Shown: positions 45,197 through 54,375 of the stretch, piece after piece
How the letters are laid out: each line of letters starts with the position of its first letter
Position numbering within the stretch: the stretch's first letter is position 1
DNA from: Geobacteraceae bacterium
Lineage (GTDB): Bacteria; Desulfobacterota; Desulfuromonadia; Geobacterales; DSM-12255
Assembly (NCBI GenBank): GCA_013377075.1
Contig: JACABD010000010.1
Location: 7,477-69,442 of the forward strand
DNA: 61,966 nt
Direction of reading: 5' to 3'
Position numbers and translations under genes: made by a program
The notes under the pieces: generated by a model
Database searches by the model: none
Told to the model about the DNA's origin: nothing
Seen by the model: the letters and a program-made list of their open reading frames with translations, nothing else

Positions 45197-48100
45197 TCAG
45201 TGCCCCTCCGAAGCTTCGCCAGCAGCCGGTTCTTCACCATGCCGCTTGTATTTCTTTTTGCCGAACATTCGCGATACCAGCACGAAGAAGAATGGGATGA
45301 AGATCAGGTCGATGAAGGTTGCCGAGAGCAGGCCGCCTGTCACTGCCGTGCCTATGGCGTTCTGCGCCGCAGCACCAGCCCCTTTGGTGAGGGCAAGTGG
45401 CAGAGTACCGAAGAAGAAGGCCAGGGAGGTCATGATGACCGGCCTCAGCCTGATCCTGACCGCCGACAGGGTGGCGTCAACCAGCTCGTGTCCCTGATGC
45501 ATCTGCTCTTTGATGAACTGGATGATAAGGATGGCGTTCTTGGTGGAGAGGCCGACTGTAGTGAGCAGACCGATCTGCAGATAGACATCGTTGGGGAACA
45601 TGCGCAGCTTGACAGCAGTAACCGCGCCGACAAGACCAAGTGGGAGCATGAGCAGGTTAACGAAAGGTATGGTCCAGCTTTCGTATAACGCTGCCACAGC
45701 GAGGAACACAACCAGAAGCGAGATGGCATAGAGCGCCGGAGCCTGTGCTCCGGCATTCTTCTCTTCATAGGAGAGGCCGGTCCATTCGAAACCGATCCCG
45801 GGCGGCAGTTCTGACGCCATCTTTTCCATCTCGGCCATGGCTTCTCCGGTGCTTATGCCGGGTGCTGCCGAACCGAGGATCTCAACGGACGGAATACCGT
45901 TGTAGCGCTCCAGACGCGGGGAGCCGTACTGCCAGCGGGCAGAGGCAAAGGCCGAGAACGGCACCATCTCCCCTTGCTTGTTGTTTACATACCAGCGATT
46001 GATATCCTCGGGCAGCATGCGCGAGCTGGCTTCGGACTGGAGGTAGACCTTTTTGACCCGGCCGTTCTGGATGAAGTCGTTTATGTAGGAGCTACCCCAG
46101 GCAGTGGCAAGGACGTTGTTTATATCGTTCTGGGAAACACCCATGGCGCCTGCCCTGACATCATCGATATCAAGTTTGAACTGGGGGGAGTCATCCTGTC
46201 CATTGGGGCGTACAGCCATAAGCTTCTTGTTCTTCATGGCCATGCCGAGGAGCTGCCCGCGGGCCTCCATCAGCTTTTCGTGGCCAAGACCGCCACGATC
46301 CTGAAGCTGGAAGTCAAAGCCGTTGGCAACGCCCAGCTCAAGCACGGCAGGCGGGGAAAAGGCAAAGGCAAGGCCGTCGCGGAACCGTGAAAAGGCCTTC
46401 ATTGCCCGACCGGCAATGGCCTGGGCCTTCATGTCCGGGCTTTTGCGGTAGTCCCAGTGCTTGAGACGAACAAAGGCGAGTCCCATGTTCTGGCCGCGAC
46501 CGGCAAAGCTGAATCCGGCAACGGTGATGACCCCTTCCACGGTTTTCTTCTCATTTTCAAGGAAATGCTGCTCCAGTTGGCGGATAACCTGGATAGTCCG
46601 CTCCTGGGTTGCCCCTGCGGGGAGCTGCACCTGACAGATGATAAAACCCTGGTCCTCGTCCGGCAGGAACGATGTGGGAAGATGCATGAAGAACCAGGCC
46701 ATGGCAGCAACAATGGCGCCGTAGACAACAAGGTAGCGCACCGGTTTGCCGAAGGAACGACCGACAATCCCTTCATACTTGTTGCGGCAGAAGTCGAACA
46801 CTTTGTTGAACCAGCGAAAAAACTGGCAGAACCAGCCGCACTCCCCAGGTGTATGCCCCTTCTCAACAGGCTTGAGCAGAGTGGAGCAGAGGGCCGGTGT
46901 CAGGATCATGGCAACCAGCACCGAGAGGATCATGGCCGAGATGATGGTAATGGAGAACTGACGGTAGATGACGCCGGTAGAGCCGGGGAAAAAGGCCATA
47001 GGGAGGAAGACCGCCGAAAGGACGGTGGCTATTCCCCAGAGGGCACTGGTGATCTGCCCCATGGATTTGATAGTGGCGTCGTGGGGGGATAATCCCTCCT
47101 CGGTCATGATCCGTTCGACGTTTTCGACAACGACAATGGCGTCGTCAACCAGAAGACCGATGACAATGACGAGGGCGAACATGGTGAGTGTGTTAATGGA
47201 GTAACCGAAGGCCGCCAGTACCCCCATGGTGCCGAGGAGAACTACCGGTACGGCAATGGTCGGGATGATGGTGGCGCGGAAATTCTGCAAAAAGAGGAAC
47301 ATGATGATGAAGACGAGGAAGACCGCCTCAATCAGGGTATGCACCACCTCTTCGATGGAGATCTTCACAAACGGGGTGGTGTCGTAGGGGTAAACCACTT
47401 TCATCCCGGGTGGGAAGTATTTGGACAGCTCTGCCATCTTTGCCTTGACCCGGTCGCCGGTTTCAAGGGCGTTGGCTCCTGATGCCAGACGGATGGCCAT
47501 GCCGCCGAGGGGCTTGCCGTTGTAATAAGACTGAATCTCATAGTTTTCAGTACCGATTTTGCTTTCTGCCACATCCTTGAGTCTTACGGTGGAGCCGTCG
47601 GGATTGGTACGCAGAACGATGGCGTCAAATTGATCGGTGTTCTGCAGCAGCGATCTGGCATTTATGGTGGCATTTAACTGCTGACCCTGATTGGCCGGAA
47701 CCGCGCCGAACTGGCCTGCTGACACCTGAACGTTCTGTGACTGGAGCGCAGTAATGACGTCGTTGCTGGTCAGGTGAAAGTTGTTGAGTTTTGCAGGATT
47801 GAGCCAGATTCGCATGGCATTCTGGGTGCCGAAGATCATCAGTTCGCCAACCCCTTCAAGGCGGCTGACGATATCCTGCAGGTTTGAGACCATGTAGTCG
47901 GTGAGGCCGTTTCGATCCAGGGAGCCGTCCTCCGAAACCAGACCGACGATCAGGAGGAAGTTTCGCGTTGATTTAACAACCTGGATTCCAGAGCGCTGCA
48001 CGATCTGCGGCAGGAGCGGTACTGCCAGCTGCAGCTTGTTCTGCACCTGAACCTGGGCAATGTTCGGGTCGGTGCCGGCCTTGAAGGTAAGGGTGATGCT

Positions 48101-48364
48101 GACCGCACCGGCCGAGTCGCTGGTGGACGACATGTATATCAGGTTGTCGATACCGTTTAGTTTCTGTTCGATGACCTGCGTAACCGTGTCCTGCACCGTC
48201 TGTGCAGATGCACCCGGATAGACGGCATTAATAGCGATCTGCGGCGGCGCGATTGGCGGGTACTGGGAGACCGGCAGTTTTTTGACCGCCAGAAGGCCGA
48301 CTAACATCACCATGATGGCAATGACCCATGCAAAGATAGGGCGATTTATGAAAAAACGGGGCAT
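45197..48364 (-). CDS. multidrug efflux RND transporter permease (HAE1, AcrB-like)
   Basis: A 1055-aa inner-membrane proton-driven pump, full length for HAE1. The N-terminus [20 protein letters not shown], the TM4 proton-relay aspartates in [18 protein letters not shown] and the [13 protein letters not shown] segment are AcrB signatures. [10 protein letters not shown] in the periplasmic porter is also typical. It works with the adaptor upstream and the channel downstream. Substrate range cannot be read from sequence. Confidence 0.96.
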   Translation of the reverse strand: MPRFFINRPIFAWVIAIMVMLVGLLAVKKLPVSQYPPIAPPQIAINAVYPGASAQTVQDTVTQVIEQKLNGIDNLIYMSSTSDSAGAVSITLTFKAGTDPNIAQVQVQNKLQLAVPLLPQIVQRSGIQVVKSTRNFLLIVGLVSEDGSLDRNGLTDYMVSNLQDIVSRLEGVGELMIFGTQNAMRIWLNPAKLNNFHLTSNDVITALQSQNVQVSAGQFGAVPANQGQQLNATINARSLLQNTDQFDAIVLRTNPDGSTVRLKDVAESKIGTENYEIQSYYNGKPLGGMAIRLASGANALETGDRVKAKMAELSKYFPPGMKVVYPYDTTPFVKISIEEVVHTLIEAVFLVFIIMFLFLQNFRATIIPTIAVPVVLLGTMGVLAAFGYSINTLTMFALVIVIGLLVDDAIVVVENVERIMTEEGLSPHDATIKSMGQITSALWGIATVLSAVFLPMAFFPGSTGVIYRQFSITIISAMILSVLVAMILTPALCSTLLKPVEKGHTPGECGWFCQFFRWFNKVFDFCRNKYEGIVGRSFGKPVRYLVVYGAIVAAMAWFFMHLPTSFLPDEDQGFIICQVQLPAGATQERTIQVIRQLEQHFLENEKKTVEGVITVAGFSFAGRGQNMGLAFVRLKHWDYRKSPDMKAQAIAGRAMKAFSRFRDGLAFAFSPPAVLELGVANGFDFQLQDRGGLGHEKLMEARGQLLGMAMKNKKLMAVRPNGQDDSPQFKLDIDDVRAGAMGVSQNDINNVLATAWGSSYINDFIQNGRVKKVYLQSEASSRMLPEDINRWYVNNKQGEMVPFSAFASARWQYGSPRLERYNGIPSVEILGSAAPGISTGEAMAEMEKMASELPPGIGFEWTGLSYEEKNAGAQAPALYAISLLVVFLAVAALYESWTIPFVNLLMLPLGLVGAVTAVKLRMFPNDVYLQIGLLTTVGLSTKNAILIIQFIKEQMHQGHELVDATLSAVRIRLRPVIMTSLAFFFGTLPLALTKGAGAAAQNAIGTAVTGGLLSATFIDLIFIPFFFVLVSRMFGKKKYKRHGEEPAAGEASEGH

Positions 48365-48421
48365 TAAATGGCTCCTTAGCCAATATCCGACTGATCTGTC
48401 GGATCGGACTGATCAGACGGA

Positions 48422-49630
48422 TTATTTTTTCTCTGTTTGTGCCGGTGCTGATGGCTTGGCCGCAGGCGCAGCAGGAGCTGCCCCCGGTTTGCTGCCAAAA
48501 GGGACCACCTTTACCTGTGTGCCGGGTCGTGCTTTCTGAATCCCTTCGAGAATGACCCGGTCGCCCGCTTTCAAACCATCACTGACCAGCCAGTTTTCGC
48601 CAACAGTGCGGACAACCTTGATGATGCGGGGCTCCACCTTCTCTTCGGCTCCGACTACCATGACCAAGGCGTCTCCTTTGGGGTTGCGGGTTACACCGCG
48701 TTGAGGCACGAGGATGGCTTTTTCATCTATCCCCTCCTCAAGAATGGCGCGGACGAACATTCCGGGGAGCAGCCCCTGTTTCGGATTAGGAAACACCGCC
48801 CGCAAGGTTACTGAGCCGGTGCTTTGATCTACAGTGACTTCAGAAAATCTGAGCGTGCCGGTCAGTGGATAAAGAGAGCCATCTTCCAACAGCAGTTTGA
48901 CATGGGCGGAACCGCTCTTTTTCATCACCCCGCTGGCAAGATTCTGTTTCAGCTTGAGCATGTCGGCATTGGACTGGGTCATGTCAACATAGATGGTGTC
49001 AAGCTGCTGGATTGTTGCCAGCGCTCCTTGCTGGTTGGCAGTGACCAGCGCTCCGTCAGTGACGGTGGAGCGGCTGATGCGGCCGGAGATGGGTGCAATT
49101 ACTTTGGTGTAGGCAAGATTGATACGGGCAGTATCCACGGCAGCCTTGGCCGATGCCACATCTGCCTCGGCCTGCTTCAGCGAGGCAAAGGCATTCTCGT
49201 AATCCTGCTGGCTGACCGCCTTGATCTTGACAAGATCCTTGTAGCGTTCCTCTTTCAGTTTTGCCGGGAGAAGGTTTGCCTCGGCTCTTGCTTCGGCGGC
49301 TTTGGCGCTGGAATAGGCTGCCTGGTAGGTGGCCGGATCGATCTGATAGAGTAGCTGGCCAGCCTTGACATCACTCCCTTCGGTAAATACCCGCTTCTGA
49401 ATGATGCCGCTTACCTGTGGTCTTACCTCGGCTACAAGTGAAGCAGAGGTACGGCCGGGGAGCTCATTGGTGATGGCAGTGCGCTGCGGCTGAACGGTGA
49501 TGATTCCTACCTCGGGGGGTGCGGATGGGGGTGGTGCCGCCGCTTTCGGCTTGCCACAACCGGCAAGGGGGAGTGCTGCGATGACTGCTAATGCCATGAA
49601 CAGGGAGACTTTTCTTGTTTTCTGCTGCAT
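48422..49630 (-). CDS. RND efflux periplasmic adaptor (AcrA-like)
   Basis: A 402-aa membrane-fusion protein. It has a lipoprotein signal with lipobox PLAGC (Cys25), barrel-sandwich and alpha-hairpin regions (ELPGRTSASLVAEVRPQVSG, YTKVIAPISGRISRS) and a Pro/Ala-rich C-terminus (KPGAAPAAPAAKPSAPAQ). The ribosome binding site AGAGG precedes the ATG. It lies 57 bp upstream of the pump gene and 47 bp downstream of the TetR gene. Confidence 0.95.
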   Translation of the reverse strand: MQQKTRKVSLFMALAVIAALPLAGCGKPKAAAPPPSAPPEVGIITVQPQRTAITNELPGRTSASLVAEVRPQVSGIIQKRVFTEGSDVKAGQLLYQIDPATYQAAYSSAKAAEARAEANLLPAKLKEERYKDLVKIKAVSQQDYENAFASLKQAEADVASAKAAVDTARINLAYTKVIAPISGRISRSTVTDGALVTANQQGALATIQQLDTIYVDMTQSNADMLKLKQNLASGVMKKSGSAHVKLLLEDGSLYPLTGTLRFSEVTVDQSTGSVTLRAVFPNPKQGLLPGMFVRAILEEGIDEKAILVPQRGVTRNPKGDALVMVVGAEEKVEPRIIKVVRTVGENWLVSDGLKAGDRVILEGIQKARPGTQVKVVPFGSKPGAAPAAPAAKPSAPAQTEKK

Positions 49631-49677
49631 CTGTTACCTCTGAAAGTTGGAATATTGATAACCTGTCATTATACGTA

Positions 49678-50253
49678 CTATCTTTTTATGGCGTCCCAGC
49701 AGGCTTCGATTACCGGGGTTATGAGCGTTTCGTCAAGAATTACAAAACCCAGTATATGATCCCTGACAATGGAAAGAACGGGGCCAAAAGCGAGTCCGAA
49801 AAGGATGCTGAGCGGTAGCTCTTTGAGCAGCTTTCGTTCAATGCCTTCTTCGAAAAGATCGCGGAAAACATCACAGCCGTTCTTGTTGCCGAGAATTTTA
49901 TCGCGGCGATGTGCAACGCCGTAGGGGGAGTTGTGATACTGCTCAAGAAAGCGGAAGTCCAGCGGATTGTTGATGAAGTATCGCAGCAGGGCGGTCTGCA
50001 GATGAATGAATCGCTCTCTTATCGGCCTGTCAGGCAGATAACCATCGAGAATGAAAGGATACATCCTCTTTTCCAGATCCTTGTAGAGCTCGTTGATGAG
50101 TAGGTCCTTGCTCTCGAAGTAGCAGTAGATAGTTCCAGCCGCTACTTTGGCATGCTTGGAGATCATTGCCATGGGGGCGCCATGGAAACCATGCTCGGCA
50201 ATAAGCTCCAGAGCGGACCTGACTATCTCCTCGCGCTTGTCCGGTTTAGACAA
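49678..50253 (-). CDS. TetR family transcriptional regulator
   Basis: A 191-aa repressor-type protein. The N-terminal helix-turn-helix (REEIVRSALELIAEHGFHGA, then VAAGTIYCYFESKDLL) is typical of TetR/AcrR. The start is taken as TTG at 50253 because AGGAG lies 7 nt upstream. An apparent extension to 50289 would read through the operator and is unlikely. It sits at the head of the efflux operon with a palindromic site over the presumed start point, so it probably represses itself and the pump genes until a ligand binds. Confidence 0.9.
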   Translation of the reverse strand: MSKPDKREEIVRSALELIAEHGFHGAPMAMISKHAKVAAGTIYCYFESKDLLINELYKDLEKRMYPFILDGYLPDRPIRERFIHLQTALLRYFINNPLDFRFLEQYHNSPYGVAHRRDKILGNKNGCDVFRDLFEEGIERKLLKELPLSILFGLAFGPVLSIVRDHILGFVILDETLITPVIEACWDAIKR

Positions 50254-50268
50254 AATCGATCTCCTTTT

Positions 50269-50290
50269 ATTGAATGAACGTTCGTTCAAT
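50269..50290. promoter_or_regulatory. TetR-type palindromic operator
   Basis: A 22-bp near-perfect palindrome containing TGAATGAACG and CGTTCGTTCA, with one mismatched pair and its centre at 50279/50280. It lies between the -10 box at 50290 and the ribosome binding site of the regulator gene, which is where a self-repressing TetR protein would bind. Confidence 0.75.
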
Positions 50291-50318
50291 AGATATCAAT
50301 TTAATAATCTGCTGTCCA
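50290..50318 (-). promoter_or_regulatory. promoter of the tetR-efflux operon
   Basis: On the minus strand TGGACA (50313-50318) and TATCTA (50290-50295) are 17 bp apart. The operator begins at the end of the -10 box. Confidence 0.5.
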
Positions 50319-50344
50319 GATAATTTTCCATAAAAAAAGATCAC

Positions 50345-50382
50345 CCTGAAAACGCTTTACTGTAGCGGTTTCAAAGGCGACC
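50345..50382 (-). terminator. possible terminator after the MTH1187-like gene
   Basis: On the minus strand TGAAACCGCT and AGCGTTTTCA form a stem with one mismatch, followed about 8 nt later by seven T. The distance to the T-run makes it a weak call. Confidence 0.35.
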
Positions 50383-50433
50383 CTTTTTGTTCCCTTCACC
50401 TGTCTGGGAGATGAAATCCGGGGCAATCAGCCG

Positions 50434-50736
50434 TCAGCCACGGAGCTTTTCCTGAACACTTTTAACCTTGTCTTCCATGGTCTGCTCCCGGTCCGTTCGG
50501 GTCCCAAGTTTCATGGTGGTGGTAATGCGCGGTGCTCCCATTTCATGAACAACTTCATGGCAGCGCTTGACAGCGGCGAATACGGCATCCCACTCCCCTT
50601 CGATGTTAGTTCCATAGGAGTGCAGCGAGGTCTTCAGACCGGCAGCGCTCAAAACTTTTTCGCATGCTGCAATATAGCTGCTGAGCGAAACCCCGACTCC
50701 GATCGGTACAATGCAGAGATCTACCAGAACTTTCAT
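50434..50736 (-). CDS. MTH1187/YkoF-like thiamine-binding family protein
   Basis: A 100-aa protein of the MTH1187 (formerly DUF77) family. The start VDLCIVPIGVGVSLSSYIAA and GTNIEGEWDAVFAAVKRCHE are characteristic. Members form ferredoxin-like tetramers, and some bind thiamine or its pyrimidine moiety. Its role here is not known. The ribosome binding site GGGAG lies before the ATG, 2 bp after the DUF1653 gene, so the two are co-transcribed. Confidence 0.88.
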   Translation of the reverse strand: MKVLVDLCIVPIGVGVSLSSYIAACEKVLSAAGLKTSLHSYGTNIEGEWDAVFAAVKRCHEVVHEMGAPRITTTMKLGTRTDREQTMEDKVKSVQEKLRG

Positions 50737-50738
50737 TT

Positions 50739-50978
50739 TTATATTTCTCCCGGTTTCAATGATTCGCAGTGGGTAAATCGCTGCACCAGACCTGTGGCGG
50801 TCTCAACCGAATCCATGAACATCGCCAGGGGTCTCACCCAGAGTGAGTTGTTATCGTAAAGGCAGCGGTAGACAACCAGCATTTCGTCATTTTCGCTGTG
50901 ACGTGCAGTGCCGATCACCTCGTATTCGCCACCCTTGTAATGCCGGTATCGCCCCGGTGAAGGTTCCTTATTAATCAC
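50739..50978 (-). CDS. DUF1653 domain protein
   Basis: A 79-aa protein with the DUF1653 signature (GRYRHYKGGEYEVIGTARHS, then MLVVYRCLY and LWVRPLAMF). It is a small beta-rich domain of unknown function. The start is GTG at 50978, placed directly after the TAA of the hemerythrin remnant. The ribosome binding site AGGAG lies 9 nt upstream, inside that remnant. Confidence 0.88.
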   Translation of the reverse strand: MINKEPSPGRYRHYKGGEYEVIGTARHSENDEMLVVYRCLYDNNSLWVRPLAMFMDSVETATGLVQRFTHCESLKPGEI

Positions 50979-51197
50979 TTACTGATTCTCCTGTGCAATC
51001 TGTTGTCCGTATTTGTAATCCTCCTGCATGATGTGGTTGCCAAACCAGTCTCTGAGGAAAGAGATTACACTTTGACCGGGCAGCGTCCCCTGGTCGTACT
51101 GCTTGAACATCTCCTTGATTTCATTGATGAAGTAGGCATGCTGTTTCACCTGCAGATCGAGACCTGGATAAACGTAAAGGCAACTGCTTGGCCGCCC
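50979..51197 (-). pseudogene. 5'-truncated bacteriohemerythrin remnant
   Basis: An open frame of 72 codons without a usable start codon ends at a TAA at 50979. Its translation (YPGLDLQVKQHAYFINEI, then FLRDWFGNHIMQEDYKYG) matches the C-terminal half of a hemerythrin. The His of VKQHAYF and the HIMQED pair correspond to di-iron ligands. The N-terminal half with the first ligands (iD-qHk and H-E segments) is missing, and an in-frame TAA at 51198 blocks extension. It is likely a decayed gene whose 3' end still supplies the ribosome binding site for DUF1653. Confidence 0.7.
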
Positions 51198-51220
51198 TTA
51201 GACAGGAGCTGCTCTTAGTT

Positions 51221-51580
51221 TTAATCGGTGACTAGATAATCTTTTGCCTGCTCAAGATCGTCGAAAAGCCTGAACTCGCGCTTACTGAAAGCGGCAACGG
51301 TTTGCAGAGCGATTTTTTGCAGGCCGCTGATACCGACGACTGCCGACTTGATAACATACGGCTCATTGTCTCTGGTAAGGTGCATAAGCCCGCTGATGGT
51401 CTCCTTGTCAAAACGTCCTCCACCAGCAATCGTCAGGGTGCGGACAGATTTTTTCGGCCGCGCCTGGACGATTTTGGCGCATTCATTGATGATGGGCAGA
51501 TAATCTTCAGGCTGGCAGGTCCTGCAATCGAGCTGGTAAATCTCTTTCCCTTTGTGCACAATGAATTGTGATCTCTCCAT
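51221..51580 (-). CDS. SpoIIAA-like (STAS-fold) protein
   Basis: A 119-aa protein resembling the SpoIIAA-like/DUF3478-type group: a strand-helix pattern beginning IVHKGKEIYQLDCRTCQPED, a KSVRTLTIAGGGRFDKE strand and the C-terminal FRLFDDLEQAKDYLV. No phosphorylatable STAS Ser motif is obvious. The ATG at 51580 is preferred because AGGAGG lies 9 nt upstream. An upstream in-frame start at 51688 would precede the promoter region. It is transcribed divergently from the MshEN gene. Confidence 0.75.
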   Translation of the reverse strand: MERSQFIVHKGKEIYQLDCRTCQPEDYLPIINECAKIVQARPKKSVRTLTIAGGGRFDKETISGLMHLTRDNEPYVIKSAVVGISGLQKIALQTVAAFSKREFRLFDDLEQAKDYLVTD

Positions 51581-51629
51581 ACCCTGATCCTCCTGAAATA
51601 AAAGATGATTTCCATAAAAAGTGGAGCTA

Positions 51630-51658
51630 ATTAAAGCGGCATTGTAATGAGTTGGCAA
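51630..51658 (-). promoter_or_regulatory. candidate promoter for the SpoIIAA-like gene
   Basis: On the minus strand TTGCCA (51653-51658) and TTTAAT (51630-51635) are 17 bp apart, in the 204-bp divergent gap. Confidence 0.45.
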
Positions 51659-51703
51659 GAAAAGTAAATGAATATTTCTTTTGGTCACTTTGATAGATCT
51701 GGC

Positions 51704-51731
51704 TTTACTCTGGGCGGAAAATATTTATAAT
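51704..51731 (+). promoter_or_regulatory. promoter for the MshEN-domain gene
   Basis: TTTACT (51704-51709) and a perfect TATAAT (51726-51731) are 16 bp apart, about 50 bp before the ATG at 51785. Confidence 0.6.
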
Positions 51732-51784
51732 CAAAATTAACAATTCGCTTCTGCCGTGCCTGCCATTTGCAAAAGGAGAAAGAG

Positions 51785-52849
51785 ATGGCCATAACCCTTC
51801 TCGATATGCTTCTTAATGCTGGTCTCATCAATAGTGAGCAGTTTGATGAGGCGCTGCGCAATCGGGTTCTCTATGGTGGCAAGATCGGCACCAGCCTCAT
51901 CGAGCTTGGCTATATAGGCGAAGAGGACCTCGCCCGTTTCCTCAGTGACAAACTCAGCGTCCCCTATGTCCCTCATGAACAACTGCTGCACATCCCTGCA
52001 GAGGTGATACAACTCATCTCCAGGGATGTTGCGCTAAAGTACGGAGCTATTCCGCTGCGGCTGGAGCGAAAGCGACTCAGCCTGGTAATGGCCGATCCGA
52101 CAGATCTGAAAGCCATTGATGAAATCAGCTTTATCACCGGTTATACCATCTCCCCGATGATCACCCCTGAGGTTCGTCTTGTCCAGGCACTTGGCATCTA
52201 TTATCAGACACCCGTAGACTTTCGCTTCCAGAAGGTCATCGACCGGATTGAAGCCGAGCAGATTGACTATATTGAACCGATTGAAGATGAGCCTTTTTCC
52301 TGGGAAGAAGAACTGACTGATATCGAGATTGTCGAGGATGGGGGATGGAGTGACCGGGTACGGTTTTTCGCGCCAAGCGAGCTTTCCAGAAGCCTGTCCC
52401 GTGCAGACAGCAGGGAGGAGATTGCCGATCTGATGATGGCCTATATGGCCTGCCGTTTCGAGCGGGCGGCAATCTTCATTATCCGCAATGACAAGGCAAT
52501 CGGCTGGAAGGGTGTTCTCAACAAGGAACCGTTGCTGGAGATAGGTGAAGTCATCATCACACTTGATGAACCATCCGTCCTGAAGACGGTTGCTGATGGA
52601 GCAGGTCTCTATCTGGGTCCGCTGGCAGATACTCAGCTGAACCGGATAATGCTTGAAGTGATGGGTGGCGGTCGCCCAAAATCGGTGCTGCTGGCACCGC
52701 TGATTATTTCCGGCCGGGTTGTCAACATCCTCTATGCAGACAGCGACGATAATATGGCCGAAAAGGTGCCGGAGGTACAGAAGCTGCTTTCAAAAGCAGC
52801 CCTTTCCTTTGAGGCGCTGATCTGCCGCGAGAAGATACTTATGCTGTAA
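51785..52849 (+). CDS. GspE/MshE N-terminal (MshEN) domain protein without ATPase
   Basis: A 354-aa protein. Residues 1-150 contain two MshEN/GspE-N motifs (LLNAGLINSEQFDEAL, GGKIGTSLIELGYIGEEDLA, then the long I-P-x-x-A type helix VIQLISRDVALKYGAIPLRL), a module known to bind c-di-GMP in some type II/IV ATPases. The second half (RFFAPSELSRSLSRADSREE, then IFIIRNDKAIGWKGVL and VLLAPLIISGRVVNILYAD) looks GAF-like. The ATPase core of GspE is absent. The ATG at 51785 has AGGAG 6 nt upstream. A TTG six codons earlier is less likely. Confidence 0.82.
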   Translation: MAITLLDMLLNAGLINSEQFDEALRNRVLYGGKIGTSLIELGYIGEEDLARFLSDKLSVPYVPHEQLLHIPAEVIQLISRDVALKYGAIPLRLERKRLSLVMADPTDLKAIDEISFITGYTISPMITPEVRLVQALGIYYQTPVDFRFQKVIDRIEAEQIDYIEPIEDEPFSWEEELTDIEIVEDGGWSDRVRFFAPSELSRSLSRADSREEIADLMMAYMACRFERAAIFIIRNDKAIGWKGVLNKEPLLEIGEVIITLDEPSVLKTVADGAGLYLGPLADTQLNRIMLEVMGGGRPKSVLLAPLIISGRVVNILYADSDDNMAEKVPEVQKLLSKAALSFEALICREKILML

Positions 52850-52998
52850 CTCAACAGTTATCCGCTTGATTATTTGAATGGCTCCGGTTGGCGTCTCAGC
52901 GTTCGGTTAGCAAATAGTGTAGAGTGGAACATTTTGTTGATTGCCCTCACCTTTCATTTCAGCTACCATGCCGGAAATTTTTTAGATAAGGAGTTCCC

Positions 52999-53277
52999 AT
53001 GACAACAGCTACTGCACGTCATATTCTTGTGGCGACTGAAGAGAAATGCCTGCAACTCAAAACGGAAATTGAAGGTGGAGCAGATTTTGGCGAAGTTGCC
53101 CAGAAAAATTCTTCCTGTCCGTCACGTATGCAGGGTGGCGATCTTGGATCTTTCCGCCCCGGCCAGATGGTAAAGGAGTTCGATGAAGTCGTCTTCTCCG
53201 GCGAGCTGAACAAGGTTCTCGGCCCGGTAAAGACCCAGTTCGGCTTTCACCTTATTGAGGTAACCAACAGATGGTAG
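52999..53277 (+). CDS. ppiC: parvulin-type peptidyl-prolyl cis-trans isomerase
   Basis: A 92-aa single-domain parvulin, the size of Escherichia PpiC. Signatures are ARHILVATEEKCLQL, GADFGEVAQKNSSCPS, GGDLGSFRPGQMVKEFDEVV and FGFHLIEVT. It has no signal peptide and is cytoplasmic. The ribosome binding site AAGGAG precedes the ATG. It overlaps the SseB-like gene by 7 nt, so the two are coupled. Confidence 0.94.
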   Translation: MTTATARHILVATEEKCLQLKTEIEGGADFGEVAQKNSSCPSRMQGGDLGSFRPGQMVKEFDEVVFSGELNKVLGPVKTQFGFHLIEVTNRW

Positions 53278-53726
53278 GGGCAGAAGAAACGGGGCTGTCC
53301 GAACTTGATCAGGCGTTGAAAATGCTTCGTCTCGACATGAACGACGCCAAGAACCAGTCGAAGTTTTACGACATTTTTCTCAATACCACCTTTTGCGTCC
53401 CTACGCTGAATCAGCAAGAGGTTGAATTGGAAACACCCATAGAGGAAGGTCAGGTTCTGCCGCTTGTCATGGAGTCGGAAGGCAACGATTACCTGATGCT
53501 TTTCGACAGCGAGGAACGCCTGAAAAACTGGGCGGAGGATGATGTCAAATGGGTAGGAGTTCCCGGGCATGTCCTTGCCGCTACTGCCGTGCCGCCACTC
53601 CACTGGGCGCTTAACGTCGGCAGCGAATATTCCAAACAGTTTCTTCCCGATGAAATTGCCTGGCTTCGGGATGTCGTCGAGCAATGCAATGAAGCCGCAG
53701 CAGAACAGGAAGAGTCGGCAAGCTAG
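53271..53726 (+). CDS. SseB-like family protein
   Basis: A 151-aa protein with the pattern of the SseB N-terminal domain: short helix (LSELDQALKMLR), FLNTTFCVPTLN, the strand VLPLVMESEGNDYLMLFDSE and a final helix (FLPDEIAWLRDVVEQ). SseB proteins are loosely linked to enhanced serine sensitivity and type III or VII secretion contexts; no such system is seen here. The start overlaps ppiC. A terminator follows. Confidence 0.75.
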   Translation: MVGAEETGLSELDQALKMLRLDMNDAKNQSKFYDIFLNTTFCVPTLNQQEVELETPIEEGQVLPLVMESEGNDYLMLFDSEERLKNWAEDDVKWVGVPGHVLAATAVPPLHWALNVGSEYSKQFLPDEIAWLRDVVEQCNEAAAEQEESAS

Positions 53727-53747
53727 GAAAAAAGACAAGCTAAAGAG

Positions 53748-53776
53748 AAAAAAGGCGGCCAATGGTCGCCTTTTTT
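53748..53776 (+). terminator. intrinsic terminator after the ppiC-SseB pair
   Basis: An AAAAAAGGCG...CGCCTTTTTT hairpin with GCCAATGGT between the arms and a clean T-run. Confidence 0.85.
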
Positions 53777-53883
53777 ATGAAACAAGTCGTTGATCTCCAT
53801 TTTGAACATCCAGCTCCACCTTGACCGGCAGGCAGAAATGCTGCATCATTCTTTAAAACTTCGCACAAAGCAGGGTTAATAAA

Positions 53884-54348
53884 ATGAACATTACCGATTT
53901 AAAAGATTTCTCCATAATCGTCGGCGGCCTGGTCACCATCTTCGCTTTTGCCAACGGTCTCCTGGAGTACCGCCGCCAGGGGGCGCAGAAGCGGGTCGAG
54001 CATTTCACCATGCTGCGTCGACGACTCAAGGAAAACCCGATCTTCAAGGAGATCTGTGCCCTGATGTTTGCCAACAACCCGCGCCTGGCAGAGATAGACG
54101 CCCAGGACAAACGGGATTTCATCGGCCTTCTGGAAGAGGTCGCCCTGCAGGTCAATTCAGGACTTATCCGCCCTGAACTGGCTCACTACATGTTCGGTTT
54201 CTACACGGTAAAGTGCCTTGAAAGCACTGATTTCTGGGCAAACCTCACCCTGGATGAGACATACTGGAACCTGTTTCACGATTTTGCCAAAGAGATGAAG
54301 AAAAGAGAAAAAACTCACAGCTATGAACGCTCAAAACTTCGATTTTAG
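53884..54348 (+). CDS. membrane-anchored protein of unknown function
   Basis: A 154-aa protein with one N-terminal hydrophobic helix (FSIIVGGLVTIFAFANGLLEY) followed by a charged, helical cytoplasmic-type region. It resembles small DUF4760-type membrane proteins in layout, but I cannot assign it firmly. The ribosome binding site is weak. It lies 27 bp upstream of the thioesterase gene. Confidence 0.65.
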   Translation: MNITDLKDFSIIVGGLVTIFAFANGLLEYRRQGAQKRVEHFTMLRRRLKENPIFKEICALMFANNPRLAEIDAQDKRDFIGLLEEVALQVNSGLIRPELAHYMFGFYTVKCLESTDFWANLTLDETYWNLFHDFAKEMKKREKTHSYERSKLRF

Positions 54349-54375
54349 AATGAAACGCAATACCAGGAGACGCTC

